A DNA stretch of 64,000 nucleotides from Corynebacterium appendicis CIP 107643 (lineage in GTDB: Bacteria; Actinomycetota; Actinomycetes; Mycobacteriales; Mycobacteriaceae). The stretch lies in contig NZ_CP046976.1 in the NCBI RefSeq assembly GCF_030408415.1, forward strand, positions 248,001 to 312,000, read 5' to 3'. The notes under the pieces were generated by a model. The model was given only the letters and a program-made list of their open reading frames with translations. It was not told the DNA's origin and made no database searches. A program made the translations under genes and the position numbers. Position 1 is the stretch's first letter. Each line of letters begins with the position of its first letter. Of this stretch, positions 42,115-52,026 are shown one piece after another.

Positions 42115-42671
42115 GCCGTGACCTTGTCGAGGTGCAGCTTGAACACGGTGTCCATGTCCATTGTGTCCACTGCATCGCGGAAGTCGGCGTCGATCGCCTC
42201 GACGAATGCCACAACGGTCTCCAAGTCGAAGTCCGGGTTAGCCGTGATGGTGAAGGTGGCGGTCGGGCGGTCGCCGACGTAGGCAACGGTCTGCTTCGCC
42301 TGTTTCACGATCTCGGATCCCTCCGCGTGGTTGCATGCCGCCTGCGCAAGGCGCGCCACGTTGATGCGGGTGTCGCCGAGGTCCGGCTGCGCGGTGCCGA
42401 TGAACCGGTTGCTGAACCCGCGGTTGCGTATATTCGGCATGATCAGCCACAGACCGAGAATGAACGCGCCGAGCATTGTGCCGATCAACGCGGCGGTGTA
42501 CCAGTTCATGCCCGGTACGTCGGTGATCAGGGAGCGGTTTATGCCGCGCACGAACTCGGAGACATACGGGATGTCCCAGTGCAGGGCGGCCGGGACGAGC
42601 CCGCCGGCGAGAAGGACCAGGCCGAGCAGGAAGATGATCAGCCGGTCGAAGAATGCCAGTCTGCGTGTCAT
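42111..42671 (-). CDS. AmaP-like membrane protein, last gene of the Asp23 operon
   Basis: 186 residues with two N-terminal transmembrane helices (about 10-32 and 60-80) and a cytoplasmic C-terminal domain. This is the layout of AmaP, the membrane anchor of Asp23 in Gram-positive bacteria. The ATG overlaps the preceding stop (ATGA), so it is translationally coupled. Confidence 0.7.
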   Translation of the reverse strand: MTRRLAFFDRLIIFLLGLVLLAGGLVPAALHWDIPYVSEFVRGINRSLITDVPGMNWYTAALIGTMLGAFILGLWLIMPNIRNRGFSNRFIGTAQPDLGDTRINVARLAQAACNHAEGSEIVKQAKQTVAYVGDRPTATFTITANPDFDLETVVAFVEAIDADFRDAVDTMDMDTVFKLHLDKVTA

Positions 42672-43240
42672 GCCAGCTCCTTCGCTTGGGACGGGCGGTG
42701 GATGTTCACGCGGACCTGCGGGGTCTGCGCGAGCCGCTGCATTTCGCCGCCGAGGACGTCGGTGAGGCGGTGGTCGAGATCCGCGGAACCGTCGTCTTCA
42801 ACGTCGACGGTGAGCTTCTTCCGCGTCGCGCGGGAGGCGATGTTGGAGCGGCCGAGTTCGTTGCGCGCGGACGCGGTGGCTTTGCGCGCGACGTCGACGG
42901 GGCGCATCCAAATCGAGGAAGCGGAGTCGACGCGGACGTAGCGGCGCGGGCGCGGCTTGAACGCGGTGATGATCAGCCACAGGCCGACGAGCGCGACGAC
43001 GATGCCGACGGTGACGCCGACCGGATTTACGGTCGCGGTGCCCAGCCAGTCAAGCACGGGGCGGACCCAGGAGTTTTCGGGGTCGTTTTCTTGGTAGCGG
43101 TACCACAGGTCGCGCCCGATAACGGCGGACAGCGCGAGGAGCACCAGTCCGAGGAGAATGGTCAGCCAGCGAACGGCGGGGTTGCCTTTGGGCTCGGCGC
43201 CGGAGCGTGGGCCGGTGAATTCGGGTGTCGGTTTAGTCAC
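42668..43240 (-). CDS. DUF6286-like membrane protein of the Asp23 operon
   Basis: 190 residues from a GTG start that overlaps the previous stop (GTGA). Two transmembrane helices (about 24-44 and 74-94), then a basic cytoplasmic domain with PRRYVRVDSASSIWMRPVDV. DUF6286 proteins are found with Asp23-type genes in actinobacteria. Role unknown, probably part of the same envelope complex. Confidence 0.65.
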   Translation of the reverse strand: MTKPTPEFTGPRSGAEPKGNPAVRWLTILLGLVLLALSAVIGRDLWYRYQENDPENSWVRPVLDWLGTATVNPVGVTVGIVVALVGLWLIITAFKPRPRRYVRVDSASSIWMRPVDVARKATASARNELGRSNIASRATRKKLTVDVEDDGSADLDHRLTDVLGGEMQRLAQTPQVRVNIHRPSQAKELA

Positions 43241-44325
43241 GGTCGTTGCACCTCCTTGTTGTCGCCGGGGCGGATCCGCACGGTCTGGGTGGAGCCGCCG
43301 ATGGGCTTGGCGAGGGCGTCGTCGTCCGCGCGGTCGGGCTCGATGGTGATTTCAGCGAGCGGGCGCTGCGGAGGCAGGTGCGGGGAGACGACGTCAAGGC
43401 GCGGAACGGTGATCGCGCGCAGCGGTTCGGGCATTGGCCTGACGACGTCCACATATCTCCCCCTTTCCACCGTGATCTCCGCCAGTGGCCGCTGCGCCGG
43501 CAGGGACACCGGTGCGGGCTGCGGGCGGCGCTTGATCTCGACGAGGCGCGGCGGTCGCGGCGCGGGGCGCTCCGCGGGGATGCGCGGTGCAACCCGGGTG
43601 ACCTCGATCTTCTTCAGCGGCGCCGGCGCGGGCACGCTGATGTGGCGCGGGCGCGTCGGCTTCTCGATGCCGACTGCCTTAAGCGGCGCCATACCCGGCA
43701 TCTCCGGGCTGACTGGTCGCACCGGCTCCGGGGTATCCACGTGAGTGATGCGGAGCGGCTCCGGCGTGTCGACGGACGCGGGACGCAGTGGCGGTGGCGT
43801 CTCCACGTGGCGGATCTGCACCGGGTCCGGAGTGTGGACGTGGCGCAGGGCGGTGTATGTCGAGTCGTCGACGGTGATGTCGGCGAGCTTTACCGGCGCC
43901 TGGACGTGCGGCGAGGACACCTTCGACCGCTGCACGCGGATGGCCACCGGGGCGATGCCCGTCGGGTGGTGGAGCAGGTCGTTGCGGGTGACGCGCTGGC
44001 CCAGCGGCGCGGACTCGGCGTCCACGACGACGATGTTGACTTTCTGCACCGTCAGGCCCGTCAACGTCTCCACGTGGGAGCCGATCGTCTCGCGCACCTC
44101 GTCGGTGATCGCGCCGACGGGAGCGGGGTAGGAGCTGACGATCTCGACGTCGAGAATCACTGAGCCCGCAGGCCTGTCGATCTGCGCGTTCACGCGCGGG
44201 AAACTGCGGCCCGCCAGGCCCGCGAGCTTCGCGTCGACGGAGCGCACGCCCGGAACGGACAGGACGGCAACTTCGCCAATGTGCTCGACGGTCTTTTCGC
44301 TAATGCGGTACGAGGCTGGATCCAT
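43237..44325 (-). CDS. Asp23/Gls24-domain protein with a long Pro-rich repeat tail
   Basis: 362 residues. Residues 1-110 form an Asp23/Gls24 domain (ISEKTVEHIGEVAVLSVPGV ... VEIVSSYPAPVGAITDEVR). From about 125 to 340 the protein is a chain of degenerate ~10-25 residue units of the type P-x-P-L/V-x-x-I-x-V (for example TPEPLRITHVDTPEP, AQRPLAEITVERG, PQRPLAEITIEPD). The tail is likely extended. The ATG overlaps the previous stop (TAATG). Confidence 0.75.
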   Translation of the reverse strand: MDPASYRISEKTVEHIGEVAVLSVPGVRSVDAKLAGLAGRSFPRVNAQIDRPAGSVILDVEIVSSYPAPVGAITDEVRETIGSHVETLTGLTVQKVNIVVVDAESAPLGQRVTRNDLLHHPTGIAPVAIRVQRSKVSSPHVQAPVKLADITVDDSTYTALRHVHTPDPVQIRHVETPPPLRPASVDTPEPLRITHVDTPEPVRPVSPEMPGMAPLKAVGIEKPTRPRHISVPAPAPLKKIEVTRVAPRIPAERPAPRPPRLVEIKRRPQPAPVSLPAQRPLAEITVERGRYVDVVRPMPEPLRAITVPRLDVVSPHLPPQRPLAEITIEPDRADDDALAKPIGGSTQTVRIRPGDNKEVQRP

Positions 44326-44525
44326 TACCCACGACCCCGCCCGGAGGTGGTGCTGACGAGTTCAGCTAGATCGATGCGGCCTTCCAGTTGTGCGCCGACG
44401 ACACCGCCGATGGCGCCGAACAGGAGCGTGAAGAGGAACCCGATCCAGCCGCCGAGGATCAAAGCGAACGCCAGCACGATACCGATGACGGAACCGAGGA
44501 CGGTCTTATTGGAGAAAATGTTCAT
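44325..44525 (-). CDS. Small DUF2273-like membrane protein
   Basis: 66 residues with one long hydrophobic stretch (about 8-45, GSVIGIVLAFALILGGWIGF ...), probably a helical hairpin, and a short basic end. DUF2273-type proteins accompany Asp23. ATG 44525 was chosen because the upstream in-frame codons have no conserved character. Confidence 0.7.
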   Translation of the reverse strand: MNIFSNKTVLGSVIGIVLAFALILGGWIGFLFTLLFGAIGGVVGAQLEGRIDLAELVSTTSGRGRG

Positions 44526-44657
44526 GTGTATTCCACATTTCTTGTGCGTTCTGATGCATTGGTGAACGGTGGTGTGACGTACCCGGCCGCCCACGCGACG
44601 CCGGTGTGCGAGGCAACCGAGCGCGGCCGCCCCTGCCGACGCAACCGGCTCTGTTGA

Positions 44658-45035
44658 CTACGCGGCATCGTCGAACACGACGTCGATGCGCGGTTCGGAG
44701 CCAGCGCTCGAACCCGAGTCCGAACCGGCGCCCGAGTCCGAGTCAGCGTTCGAGCCCAAAGCGAGCTCAGCGAAAGCCGGCAGCGCCAGCACCGCCGACC
44801 GCACATCGGTCACGATCGCGGGGATCTGGCGGCGGGAGGACAGGTCGTAGGTGAGGTGCAGGGCGAGGTGGGGGACGGTGTCGTCGATAAGCTGAATGCC
44901 TTCGATCATCGCGCCGCTGACCCGCAGGAATGCTTGCCCCATGCGGCCGCCGGACACTCCCGCCACACCGTCGACTGACAGCGCCACGTCGCGGATTGCT
45001 TCTGCGGCATCTTGTGTGACGGAGAATGCGGCCAT
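44658..45035 (-). CDS. Short Asp23/Gls24-like protein
   Basis: 125 residues. The core (about 5-90: TQDAAEAIRDVALSVDGVAG ... LALHLTYDLSSRRQIPAIVT) has the Asp23 pattern; the C-terminus is a Ser/Asp/Gly-rich acidic linker. Starts 2 nt after the preceding gene. One 11-mer copy at 44882. Confidence 0.7.
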   Translation of the reverse strand: MAAFSVTQDAAEAIRDVALSVDGVAGVSGGRMGQAFLRVSGAMIEGIQLIDDTVPHLALHLTYDLSSRRQIPAIVTDVRSAVLALPAFAELALGSNADSDSGAGSDSGSSAGSEPRIDVVFDDAA

Positions 45036-45037
45036 TC

Positions 45038-45541
45038 TTACTGGTCCAGAGCCTGCTGGTTGGACTGCTGGACGGCCTGCTCGGTCTCGGTGGCCTCCTC
45101 CGGCAGGTTGACGTCGTGGACGGTGACATCGACGCGGTCGACGATCAGGCCGGTCATGCGGGTGATCGCGATGGTGATGTTCTCGCGGATTGCATTAGCC
45201 AGCTCGTGGATAGCGACGCCGTACTCGGCGATGACAGCGACAGCGATGTTCGCGTGGCCGTTCTCGACCGCGACGTTGACACCCTGCTGGACGTTCGTGG
45301 ACGACGTCAGGGACTCGCGCACAGCACCCCACATGCGGGCAGCGCCGCCGCCCAGGTTGTGCACGCCGGAGACCTCGCGGGCCGCGATGCCGGCGATCTT
45401 GCCCACGACGTTGTCGTCGATGACGGTGGTGCCGTGCTCGGTCTCGAGCACCTCGTTGCGCGGCTGTGCCTGCGTCTCCGGGGTGGTGGTGCCGCCGGTC
45501 GCCGGGGTGTTCTGGGTGTTGTTCGCGTTGTTGTCGGCCAT
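45038..45541 (-). CDS. Asp23/Gls24 family envelope stress response protein
   Basis: 167 residues, first gene of the operon running left to 42111. The central domain (about 35-140) shows VVGKIAGIAAREVSGVHNLG and VAVIAEYGVAIHELANAIRE, the Gls24 hallmarks; Asn/Thr-rich N-terminus and Gln-rich C-terminus. AAAGGA ribosome binding site. Likely a membrane-associated stress scaffold. Confidence 0.85.
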   Translation of the reverse strand: MADNNANNTQNTPATGGTTTPETQAQPRNEVLETEHGTTVIDDNVVGKIAGIAAREVSGVHNLGGGAARMWGAVRESLTSSTNVQQGVNVAVENGHANIAVAVIAEYGVAIHELANAIRENITIAITRMTGLIVDRVDVTVHDVNLPEEATETEQAVQQSNQQALDQ

Positions 45542-46193
45542 GACAATCCTTTCAGCAGGTCTTTCGCGGTTTTATAGTGTCAGTGTGATGCGCCGTTAAA
45601 ACCGTTCGGCTTAACAGAGGCCAATCGTATGTGTAAAAGTCTGGTCCGGCCATGGTCGCGGCGAATTGACACCAATTCGATACATTCCGTGCTATTTGCG
45701 TTTTCGCCGACCAGTGTGTTTGAATACTCGAGTTGCTTTAACACGGCGCATTTGCGCTGCTGGTAAGGCGAACATGACACCTTTGCACGACGAGCTTCGC
45801 TTATCGACGAAGGACCCGCGATCGAGCACAGGCCACCGCTTAAGAGTCGGCACTCTCGAGACCGGGGACCGGAGAAGGGGCATGGCAAATAAACAGCGGC
45901 AGTACGTAAGGGCCACGTGGGTGTGGTCGTCGATAGGCGATCATGCTTCATTCAACCCCTTCCGAGCCTGACGATGGGGACTCGTTCCCAGCGGAAGCAC
46001 TGAACATGCGCTGTTTAGGCGCGTGCGCACCTTCCGCCGATCGTCGTGGCAGTCATTCGTTTGAACAGACACTGGCGTTGGCGCCGGCCCTAAACCGGAC
46101 AACGTTATAGAGAAACTGAAAGCTATCAACCCCACCTCTTCTGTGGCGCGCGTAAGCGAGACGCAGAACGTGGGAAGCGAGGAAGAGGTTAAC
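45542..46193. other. Intergenic region between the Asp23 operon and the S10 operon
   Basis: About 650 bp with no supportable gene. It must hold the divergent promoters of both operons and the S10 leader, but I see no clean -35/-10 pair. It contains one perfect 11-mer (45799-45809) and one variant with a single change (CGTCGATAGGC, 45928-45938). Confidence 0.5.
45799..45809 (-). repeat. 11-mer repeat CGTCGATAAGC upstream of the S10 operon
   Basis: Reverse copy in the long gap before rpsJ, followed on its own strand by GAAGC. Confidence 0.9.
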
Positions 46194-46499
46194 GTGGCGG
46201 GACAGAAGATCCGCATTCGGCTCAAGGCCTACGACCACGAAGCGATCGACGCATCTGCGAAGAAGATCGTTGAGACGGTCACCCGCACGGGTGCCCGCGT
46301 CGTCGGACCGGTGCCGTTGCCCACTGAAAAGAACGTGTACGCCGTTATTCGTTCTCCCCACAAGTACAAGGACTCGCGCGAGCACTTCGAGATGCGCACC
46401 CACAAGCGCCTCATCGACATCCTCGACCCGACGCCGAAGACGGTCGATGCCCTCATGCGCATCGACCTCCCCGCGAGCGTTGACGTGAACATCCAGTAG
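46194..46499 (+). CDS. rpsJ: 30S ribosomal protein S10
   Basis: 101 residues from GTG 46194 (AAGAGG upstream), which gives the standard start [18 protein letters not shown]. Codons upstream in frame are not conserved. First gene of the S10 operon; S10 also acts as NusE in antitermination. Confidence 0.97.
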   Translation: MAGQKIRIRLKAYDHEAIDASAKKIVETVTRTGARVVGPVPLPTEKNVYAVIRSPHKYKDSREHFEMRTHKRLIDILDPTPKTVDALMRIDLPASVDVNIQ

Positions 46500-46513
46500 G
46501 GAGAACAAGACAT

Positions 46514-47167
46514 ATGACTAACGAGATCAAGGGCATTCTGGGCCGCAAGCTCGGTATGACCCAGATCTTCGACGAGGAGAACCGGGTCATCCCGGTGACC
46601 GTCGTCGAGGCTGGGCCGTGCGTTGTCACCCAGATCCGCACTGAAGAGACCGATGGCTACTCCGCCATCCAGATCGCCTACGGCGAAATCGACCCCCGTA
46701 AGGCAAAGAAGCCTCAGGCAGGCCACTACAAGAAGGCCGGCCAGAACCCGCGCCGCCACGTGGCAGAGATCCGCATGGACGACACCTCTGCTTACGAGCT
46801 CGGCCAGGAAGTGACCGTCAACATCTTCGAGGACGAGGTCTTCGTCGACGTTGCCGGCACCACCAAGGGCAAGGGCTACGCAGGCGCCATGAAGCGTCAC
46901 GGCTTCGCAGGTCAGGGTGCCGCCCACGGTAACCAGGCCGCGCACCGCCGCGTCGGCTCCATTGGTGGCTGCGCCACCCCGGGCCGCGTGTTCAAGGGCA
47001 CCCGCATGGCTGGCCGCATGGGCGGCAACCGTGTGACCACCCAGAACCTCAAGATTCAAAGGATCGACGGCGACTCTAATCTGCTCCTCATCAAGGGTGC
47101 TATCCCGGGTGCCAAGGGCAGCCTCGTCACCGTCAAGACCGCAGTGAAGGGCGGTGCTCACGCATGA
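46514..47167 (+). CDS. rplC: 50S ribosomal protein L3
   Basis: 217 residues; [20 protein letters not shown] start and the [18 protein letters not shown] signature near the C-terminus. Overlaps rplD by 4 nt (ATGA). Confidence 0.98.
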   Translation: MTNEIKGILGRKLGMTQIFDEENRVIPVTVVEAGPCVVTQIRTEETDGYSAIQIAYGEIDPRKAKKPQAGHYKKAGQNPRRHVAEIRMDDTSAYELGQEVTVNIFEDEVFVDVAGTTKGKGYAGAMKRHGFAGQGAAHGNQAAHRRVGSIGGCATPGRVFKGTRMAGRMGGNRVTTQNLKIQRIDGDSNLLLIKGAIPGAKGSLVTVKTAVKGGAHA

Positions 47168-47841
47168 CACTGACACTTGATGTCCACACCGCTGACGGAG
47201 CCACCAAGGGTTCCGTCGAGCTCCCGGCTGAGTTTTTCGACCGTGAGGCATCTGTTCCGCTGATGCACCAGGTCGTCACCGCGCAGCTTGCCGCTAAGCG
47301 TCAGGGCACCCACGCCACGAAGACTCGTGGCATGGTTGCCGGCGGCGGCAAGAAGCCGTTCCGTCAGAAGGGCACCGGCCGCGCCCGCCAGGGTTCGATC
47401 CGTGCTCCGCACTTCACCGGCGGCGGCACCGTCCACGGCCCGCAGCCGCGTTCGTACGCTCAGCGCACCCCGAAGAAGATGATCAAGGCCGCTCTCGCCG
47501 GCGCCCTGACCAACCGCGCCCAGAACGACCGCATCCACGTGGTCGAGGAGCTCGTTCCGGGTCAGAATCCGTCGACAAAGTCTGCACGCGCCTTCATCGA
47601 GCGTTTGACCGACCGCAAGTCGGTGCTGCTGGTCATCGGCCGCGAGGACGCTAACTCCCGTCTTTCCGCACGGAACCTGCCGGGCGTCACCATCCTCGAG
47701 CCGGGGCAGCTGAACGCATACGACGTGCTCAACGCGGACGACGTCGTGTTCTCTGTCGAGGCTCTTCACGACTTCGTCAACCGCGACAACGCTGAGGCCG
47801 CAGGCTCCACCGTGGTCGCAGCTGAAAGCGAGGAGAACTAA
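47164..47841 (+). CDS. rplD: 50S ribosomal protein L4
   Basis: 225 residues; extended loop [20 protein letters not shown] that lines the exit tunnel. ATGA overlap with rplC and TAATG overlap with rplW. Confidence 0.98.
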   Translation: MTLTLDVHTADGATKGSVELPAEFFDREASVPLMHQVVTAQLAAKRQGTHATKTRGMVAGGGKKPFRQKGTGRARQGSIRAPHFTGGGTVHGPQPRSYAQRTPKKMIKAALAGALTNRAQNDRIHVVEELVPGQNPSTKSARAFIERLTDRKSVLLVIGREDANSRLSARNLPGVTILEPGQLNAYDVLNADDVVFSVEALHDFVNRDNAEAAGSTVVAAESEEN

Positions 47842-48146
47842 TGGCTAAGACCGCTAACTCGCGCGACATCATCATCGCCCCGGTCGTCTCCGAGAAGACC
47901 TACGCGCTGATGGAGCAGAACACCTACACGTTCTACGTCAATCCGAACGCGAACAAGACCCAGATCAAGATTGCCGTGGAGGACATCTTCGGCGTGAAGG
48001 TCGCTTCCGTGAACACCGTCAACCGCGAGGGCAAGCGCAAGCGTTCCCGCACCGGCTGGGGTAAGCGCAAGGACACCAAGCGCGCCTACGTCACCCTCCG
48101 CGAGGGCAGCGACTCCATCGACATCTTCGGCGGCGCTACTGCCTAA
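47841..48146 (+). CDS. rplW: 50S ribosomal protein L23
   Basis: 101 residues; tunnel-exit protein that docks trigger factor and [23 protein letters not shown] start and a basic [20 protein letters not shown] loop. Confidence 0.98.
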   Translation: MAKTANSRDIIIAPVVSEKTYALMEQNTYTFYVNPNANKTQIKIAVEDIFGVKVASVNTVNREGKRKRSRTGWGKRKDTKRAYVTLREGSDSIDIFGGATA

Positions 48147-48192
48147 GGGCAGGTAGCACTACCGAAGGTGACCTGATCGAAAAGGACACACT

Positions 48193-49029
48193 ATGGCTAT
48201 TCGTAAGTACAAGCCGACAACCCCGGGTCGCCGCAACAGCTCCGTTTCCCAGTTCGACGAGATCACTCGTTCGACTCCGGAAAAGTCCCTGGTGCGACCG
48301 CTCCCGAAGACCGGTGGCCGTAACTCCCACGGCCACATCACCACCCGCCACCGCGGCGGTGGCCACAAGCGCCAGTGGCGCGTGATTGACTTCCGCCGCT
48401 CCGACAAGGACGGCATCCCGGCTAAGGTCGCTCACATCGAGTACGACCCGAACCGCACCGCTAACATCGCGCTGCTTCACTATGCAGACGGCGAGAAGCG
48501 CTACATCATCGCGCCGAAGGGCCTGACCCAGGGCACCGTCGTTGAGGCTGGCGCCAACGCCGACATCAAGGTCGGCAACAACCTGCCGCTGCGCAACATC
48601 CCGACCGGTACGACCATCCACGCTGTGGAGCTCAAGCCGGGCGCAGGTGCGAAGCTGGCTCGTTCCGCCGGCGCGTCCATCCAGCTGCTCGGTAAGGAAG
48701 GCTCCTACGCAGTCCTGCGTATGCCGTCCTCCGAGATCCGCCGCGTGGACATCCGCTGTCGCGCGACTGTCGGCGAGGTCGGAAACGCCGACCAGATCAA
48801 CATCCGTTGGGGCAAGGCCGGCCGTATGCGCTGGAAGGGCTGGAGGCCCACTGTCCGCGGCGTTGTCATGAACCCGGTCGACCACCCGCACGGTGGTGGC
48901 GAGGGCAAGACCTCCGGTGGCCGCCACCCGGTTTCCCCGTGGGGCCAGAAGGAAGGTCGCACCCGCAACCCGAACCGTTATTCCAACAACATGATCGTGC
49001 GCCGCCGCCGCCCGAACAAGAAGCGTTAA
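48193..49029 (+). CDS. rplB: 50S ribosomal protein L2
   Basis: 278 residues; peptidyl-transferase-centre protein with the [20 protein letters not shown] signature near 225-245. Confidence 0.98.
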   Translation: MAIRKYKPTTPGRRNSSVSQFDEITRSTPEKSLVRPLPKTGGRNSHGHITTRHRGGGHKRQWRVIDFRRSDKDGIPAKVAHIEYDPNRTANIALLHYADGEKRYIIAPKGLTQGTVVEAGANADIKVGNNLPLRNIPTGTTIHAVELKPGAGAKLARSAGASIQLLGKEGSYAVLRMPSSEIRRVDIRCRATVGEVGNADQINIRWGKAGRMRWKGWRPTVRGVVMNPVDHPHGGGEGKTSGGRHPVSPWGQKEGRTRNPNRYSNNMIVRRRRPNKKR

Positions 49030-49045
49030 GAGGAGGTAAATTCAC

Positions 49046-49321
49046 ATGCCACGCAGCCTGAAGAAAGGCCCGTTCGTCGACGAACACCTCCTCAACAAGG
49101 TGGACGCACAGAACGAGGCTGGCACCAAGCAGGTCATCAAGACCTGGTCCCGCCGTTCGACCATTCTCCCCGATTTCATCGGACACACTTTCGCCGTCCA
49201 CGACGGCCGCAAGCACGTGCCGGTGTTCATCGACGAGTCCATGGTCGGCCACAAGCTCGGTGAGTTCGCACCGACCAAGACCTTCAAGGGTCACGTCAAG
49301 GAAGAGAAGGGGCGTCGATAA
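49046..49321 (+). CDS. rpsS: 30S ribosomal protein S19
   Basis: 91 residues; [18 protein letters not shown] start and [16 protein letters not shown] near the end. The 11-mer at 49313-49323 contains its stop codon TAA. AGAGGAGG upstream. Confidence 0.98.
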   Translation: MPRSLKKGPFVDEHLLNKVDAQNEAGTKQVIKTWSRRSTILPDFIGHTFAVHDGRKHVPVFIDESMVGHKLGEFAPTKTFKGHVKEEKGRR

Positions 49322-49323
49322 GC
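49313..49323 (+). repeat. 11-mer repeat CGTCGATAAGC across the rpsS stop codon
   Basis: Forward copy read as Arg-Arg-stop; the rplV ATG follows 1 nt after its end. Confidence 0.9.
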
Positions 49324-49324
49324 G

Positions 49325-49681
49325 ATGAGTGAAACGATCACTTCCGCACACGCAACCGCGAAGTACGTGCGCACTTCCCAGATGAAGGCGAACCGTGTTC
49401 TCGACCTCGTCCGCGGCAAGTCCGTGTCCGAGGCCCTGGCGATCCTGAAGTACGCGCCGCAGACCGTGTCCACCCAGGTGGCCAAGGTCGTCGCGTCCGC
49501 TGCTGCGAACGCCGAGAACAACTTCGGTCTTGACCCGCGCACGCTGGTCATCTCCGAGGCATACGCCAATGAAGGCCCGACGATGCGCCGTTACCAGCCG
49601 CGCGCTCAGGGCCGCGCCTTCCAGATCCGTAAGCGCACCTGCCACATCACCGTGGTAGTCGAGAGCCAGAAGGAGGCTTAA
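49325..49681 (+). CDS. rplV: 50S ribosomal protein L22
   Basis: 118 residues; tunnel protein with the beta-hairpin around [19 protein letters not shown], the macrolide-related loop, apparently wild type. Confidence 0.98.
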   Translation: MSETITSAHATAKYVRTSQMKANRVLDLVRGKSVSEALAILKYAPQTVSTQVAKVVASAAANAENNFGLDPRTLVISEAYANEGPTMRRYQPRAQGRAFQIRKRTCHITVVVESQKEA

Positions 49682-49684
49682 ACA

Positions 49685-50428
49685 ATGGGTCAGAAAATCC
49701 ACCCGCACGGCCTCCGGCTGGGCATCACTTCCGACTGGAAGTCCCACTGGTACGCCGACAAGTCCTACGCGGACTACGTGTCCGAGGACATCAAGATCCG
49801 CGAGTACCTGAGCAAGAACGTGCAGCGCGCCGGCATCGCCGACATCGTCATCGAGCGCACCCGCGACCGCGTCCGCGTGGACATCCACACGGCACGTCCG
49901 GGCATCGTCATCGGCCGCCGCGGTGCTGAGGCAGACCGCATCCGCCGCGAGCTGGAGAAGCTCACCGGCAAGATGGTGGCCCTCAACATCCTCGAGGTCA
50001 AGAACGTCGACGCTAACGCCGCACTGGTTGCGCAGAACGTGGCTGAGCAGCTTGTCAACCGTGTGGCTTTCCGCCGCGCGATGCGCAAGGCTATCCAGTC
50101 CGCTATGCGCCAGCCGCAGGTCAAGGGCATCAAGATTCAGTGCTCCGGCCGTCTGGGCGGCGCTGAGATGTCCCGCGTCGAGCGTTACCACGAGGGCCGC
50201 GTCCCGCTCCACACCCTGCGTGCGGAGATCGACTACGGCCTGGCAGAGGCAGAGACCACCTTCGGCAACATCGGTGTCAAGGTATGGATCTACAAAGGCG
50301 ACGTCGTTGGTGGCGTGCGCGAGTCCGAGCTGAATGCTCCGGGCAATGAGCGCCGCGGCCGCGGTGACCGCCGTCCCCGCCGCGGTGGCCAGCGCCGCCA
50401 GCGCGCAGAGCAGAAGAAGGAGGGCTAA
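49685..50428 (+). CDS. rpsC: 30S ribosomal protein S3
   Basis: 247 residues; KH domain with [16 protein letters not shown] (about 77-92) and a basic C-terminal extension [20 protein letters not shown]. Confidence 0.98.
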   Translation: MGQKIHPHGLRLGITSDWKSHWYADKSYADYVSEDIKIREYLSKNVQRAGIADIVIERTRDRVRVDIHTARPGIVIGRRGAEADRIRRELEKLTGKMVALNILEVKNVDANAALVAQNVAEQLVNRVAFRRAMRKAIQSAMRQPQVKGIKIQCSGRLGGAEMSRVERYHEGRVPLHTLRAEIDYGLAEAETTFGNIGVKVWIYKGDVVGGVRESELNAPGNERRGRGDRRPRRGGQRRQRAEQKKEG

Positions 50429-50433
50429 GACAC

Positions 50434-50850
50434 ATGCTTATCCCTAAGCGCGTCAAGTACCGTCGCCAGCACCGTCCGAATCGTTCCGGTGTGTCCAAGG
50501 GCGGCAACACCATCAACTTCGGTGACTTTGGCCTGCAGGCTCTCGAGCCGGCTTACATCACCAACCGCCAGATCGAGGCAGCTCGTATTGCCATCAACCG
50601 CCACGTGAAGCGCGGCGGCAAGGTCTGGATCAACATCTTCCCGGACCGTCCGCTGACCCAGAAGCCGCTCGGCGTGCGTATGGGTTCCGGTAAGGGCCCG
50701 GTGGAGAAGTGGGTGGCCAACGTCAAGCCTGGCCGCATCCTGTTCGAAATGTCCTACCCGAACGAGGCTGTTGCCCAGGAAGCTCTGCGCCGCGCTGGCG
50801 CTAAGCTGCCGTGCAAGACTCGTATCATTGCGAAGGAGGACCAGTTCTAA
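50434..50850 (+). CDS. rplP: 50S ribosomal protein L16
   Basis: 138 residues; [19 protein letters not shown] start and [19 protein letters not shown] near 82-100. Its TAA overlaps the rpmC ATG. Confidence 0.98.
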   Translation: MLIPKRVKYRRQHRPNRSGVSKGGNTINFGDFGLQALEPAYITNRQIEAARIAINRHVKRGGKVWINIFPDRPLTQKPLGVRMGSGKGPVEKWVANVKPGRILFEMSYPNEAVAQEALRRAGAKLPCKTRIIAKEDQF

Positions 50851-51083
50851 TGGCTACTGGCACCCCTGCACACGAGTTCCGTGAGCTCACTGATGCTGAG
50901 CTGAACGACCGTCTGAGCGCCGCCAAGGAAGAGCTGTTCAACCTGCGCTTCCAGCTGGCGACCGGACAGCTGGCCAACAACCGCCGCATCCCGGCGGTCA
51001 AGCGCGACATTGCGCGCATCTACACGGTGCTGCGTGAGCGCGAGCTCGGTCTGTCCACCGTCCCTGGTGAAGGAGCTAACTAA
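50850..51083 (+). CDS. rpmC: 50S ribosomal protein L29
   Basis: 77 residues; coiled pair of helices with [23 protein letters not shown] 50850 shares bases with the rplP stop (TAATG), which decides the start. Confidence 0.97.
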   Translation: MATGTPAHEFRELTDAELNDRLSAAKEELFNLRFQLATGQLANNRRIPAVKRDIARIYTVLRERELGLSTVPGEGAN

Positions 51084-51346
51084 TGTCTGAAGCAAAGAAG
51101 GGTCTGCAGAAGCGCCGCCGCGGCTACGTCGTCTCCGACAAGATGGACAAGACCATCGTTGTCGAGATCGAGGACCGCAAGTCCCACGCGCTGTACGGCA
51201 AGATCGTCCGTAACACCAGCCGCGTGAAGGCGCACGACGAGGAGAACACCGCCGGTGTCGGCGACCTCGTCCGTATCGAGGAGACGCGTCCGCTGTCCAA
51301 GGACAAGCACTTCCGTCTCGTCGAGGTCATCGAGAAGGCTCGTTAA
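51083..51346 (+). CDS. rpsQ: 30S ribosomal protein S17
   Basis: 87 residues; [20 protein letters not shown] and the [20 protein letters not shown] end. TAATG overlap with rpmC. Last gene of this block; the next ribosomal gene (rplN) is 7.1 kb away. Confidence 0.97.
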   Translation: MSEAKKGLQKRRRGYVVSDKMDKTIVVEIEDRKSHALYGKIVRNTSRVKAHDEENTAGVGDLVRIEETRPLSKDKHFRLVEVIEKAR

Positions 51347-51355
51347 GCACTTTTC

Positions 51356-51366
51356 GCTTATCGACG
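51356..51366 (-). repeat. 11-mer repeat CGTCGATAAGC after rpsQ
   Basis: Reverse copy; the rpsQ stop TAAGC can pair with its GCTTA. Confidence 0.9.
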
Positions 51367-51370
51367 ATCC

Positions 51371-51420
51371 AACGCCCGCCCCCTCATCCATTTCCGCGAT
51401 GAGGAGCGTGGGCGTTTTTC
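51371..51420 (+). terminator. Rho-independent terminator after rpsQ
   Basis: AACGCCC ... CCTCATC / GATGAGG ... GGGCGTT with TTTTT. The remaining gap to 51580 holds no gene. Confidence 0.8.
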
Positions 51421-51579
51421 GTATCCCGTCGTAGCGTAGGTTTTGCCGATAAAATCAAGCATTATGGTACGCAAGTTCGTCCGTGTAGGAGCTATTCGTT
51501 TCGGACGCGTGACAGGCGGCGTGCGTTACGCTGGGTGTCGTAACCGCATGATGCCAGCCGACGTGAGTAGACGCACACC

Positions 51580-52023
51580 ATGAAGAAGATTGTCCGCCGT
51601 ATCAGCGCAGTCGCGTTCGCAGCCGCCGCAGTGGCCGCTCCCGTGGGCGCCCCGGTAGCCGCCGCGTCGGAGATGGCCACCGACCTCACCCCGCCGCCGC
51701 CCGGCACCGAGTTCCCGTACTGGGACGAGGCCCAGTCAACGCAGTGGGCGGAGACTCCGGTGGTCCGCCCCGGCGACGAGGCGTTCGGCGACCCGTACGG
51801 ACGTGGGCTGAAGGTCCTCGGCCAAGCCGACGCTGACACCGCTGTGTGCGCGTACAGCAAGCCGGGGCGCGGTGCCTGCTTCGTCAACGGTGAGCAGGCG
51901 GTGGGGATGGGGTACGAGTACTACTCCGTCGATAAGCGCGTGTCTGCGTTCGCCCCCGTGACGCGCCCGGTGCTGGACTTCTACGGCGCGGCGAAGCAGA
52001 CGCTGTCGTCGCACCGCTACTAA
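51580..52023 (+). CDS. Small secreted protein, unknown function
   Basis: 147-residue precursor. Clear signal peptide (KKIVRRISAVAFAAAAVAAP ..., cleavage near VAAASE), then a Pro/Glu/Asp-rich mature part with two Cys (CAYSKPGRGACF) that could form a disulphide. No domain recognised. The 11-mer lies at 51927. Converges on the GTPase genes with 3 nt between stops. Confidence 0.7.
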   Translation: MKKIVRRISAVAFAAAAVAAPVGAPVAAASEMATDLTPPPPGTEFPYWDEAQSTQWAETPVVRPGDEAFGDPYGRGLKVLGQADADTAVCAYSKPGRGACFVNGEQAVGMGYEYYSVDKRVSAFAPVTRPVLDFYGAAKQTLSSHRY

Positions 52024-52026
52024 GAG

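Noticed and set aside
45580..45971. Short open frames on both strands in the gap before rpsJ
   Set aside because: No ribosome binding sites, no recognisable protein character, and the frames overlap each other on opposite strands.
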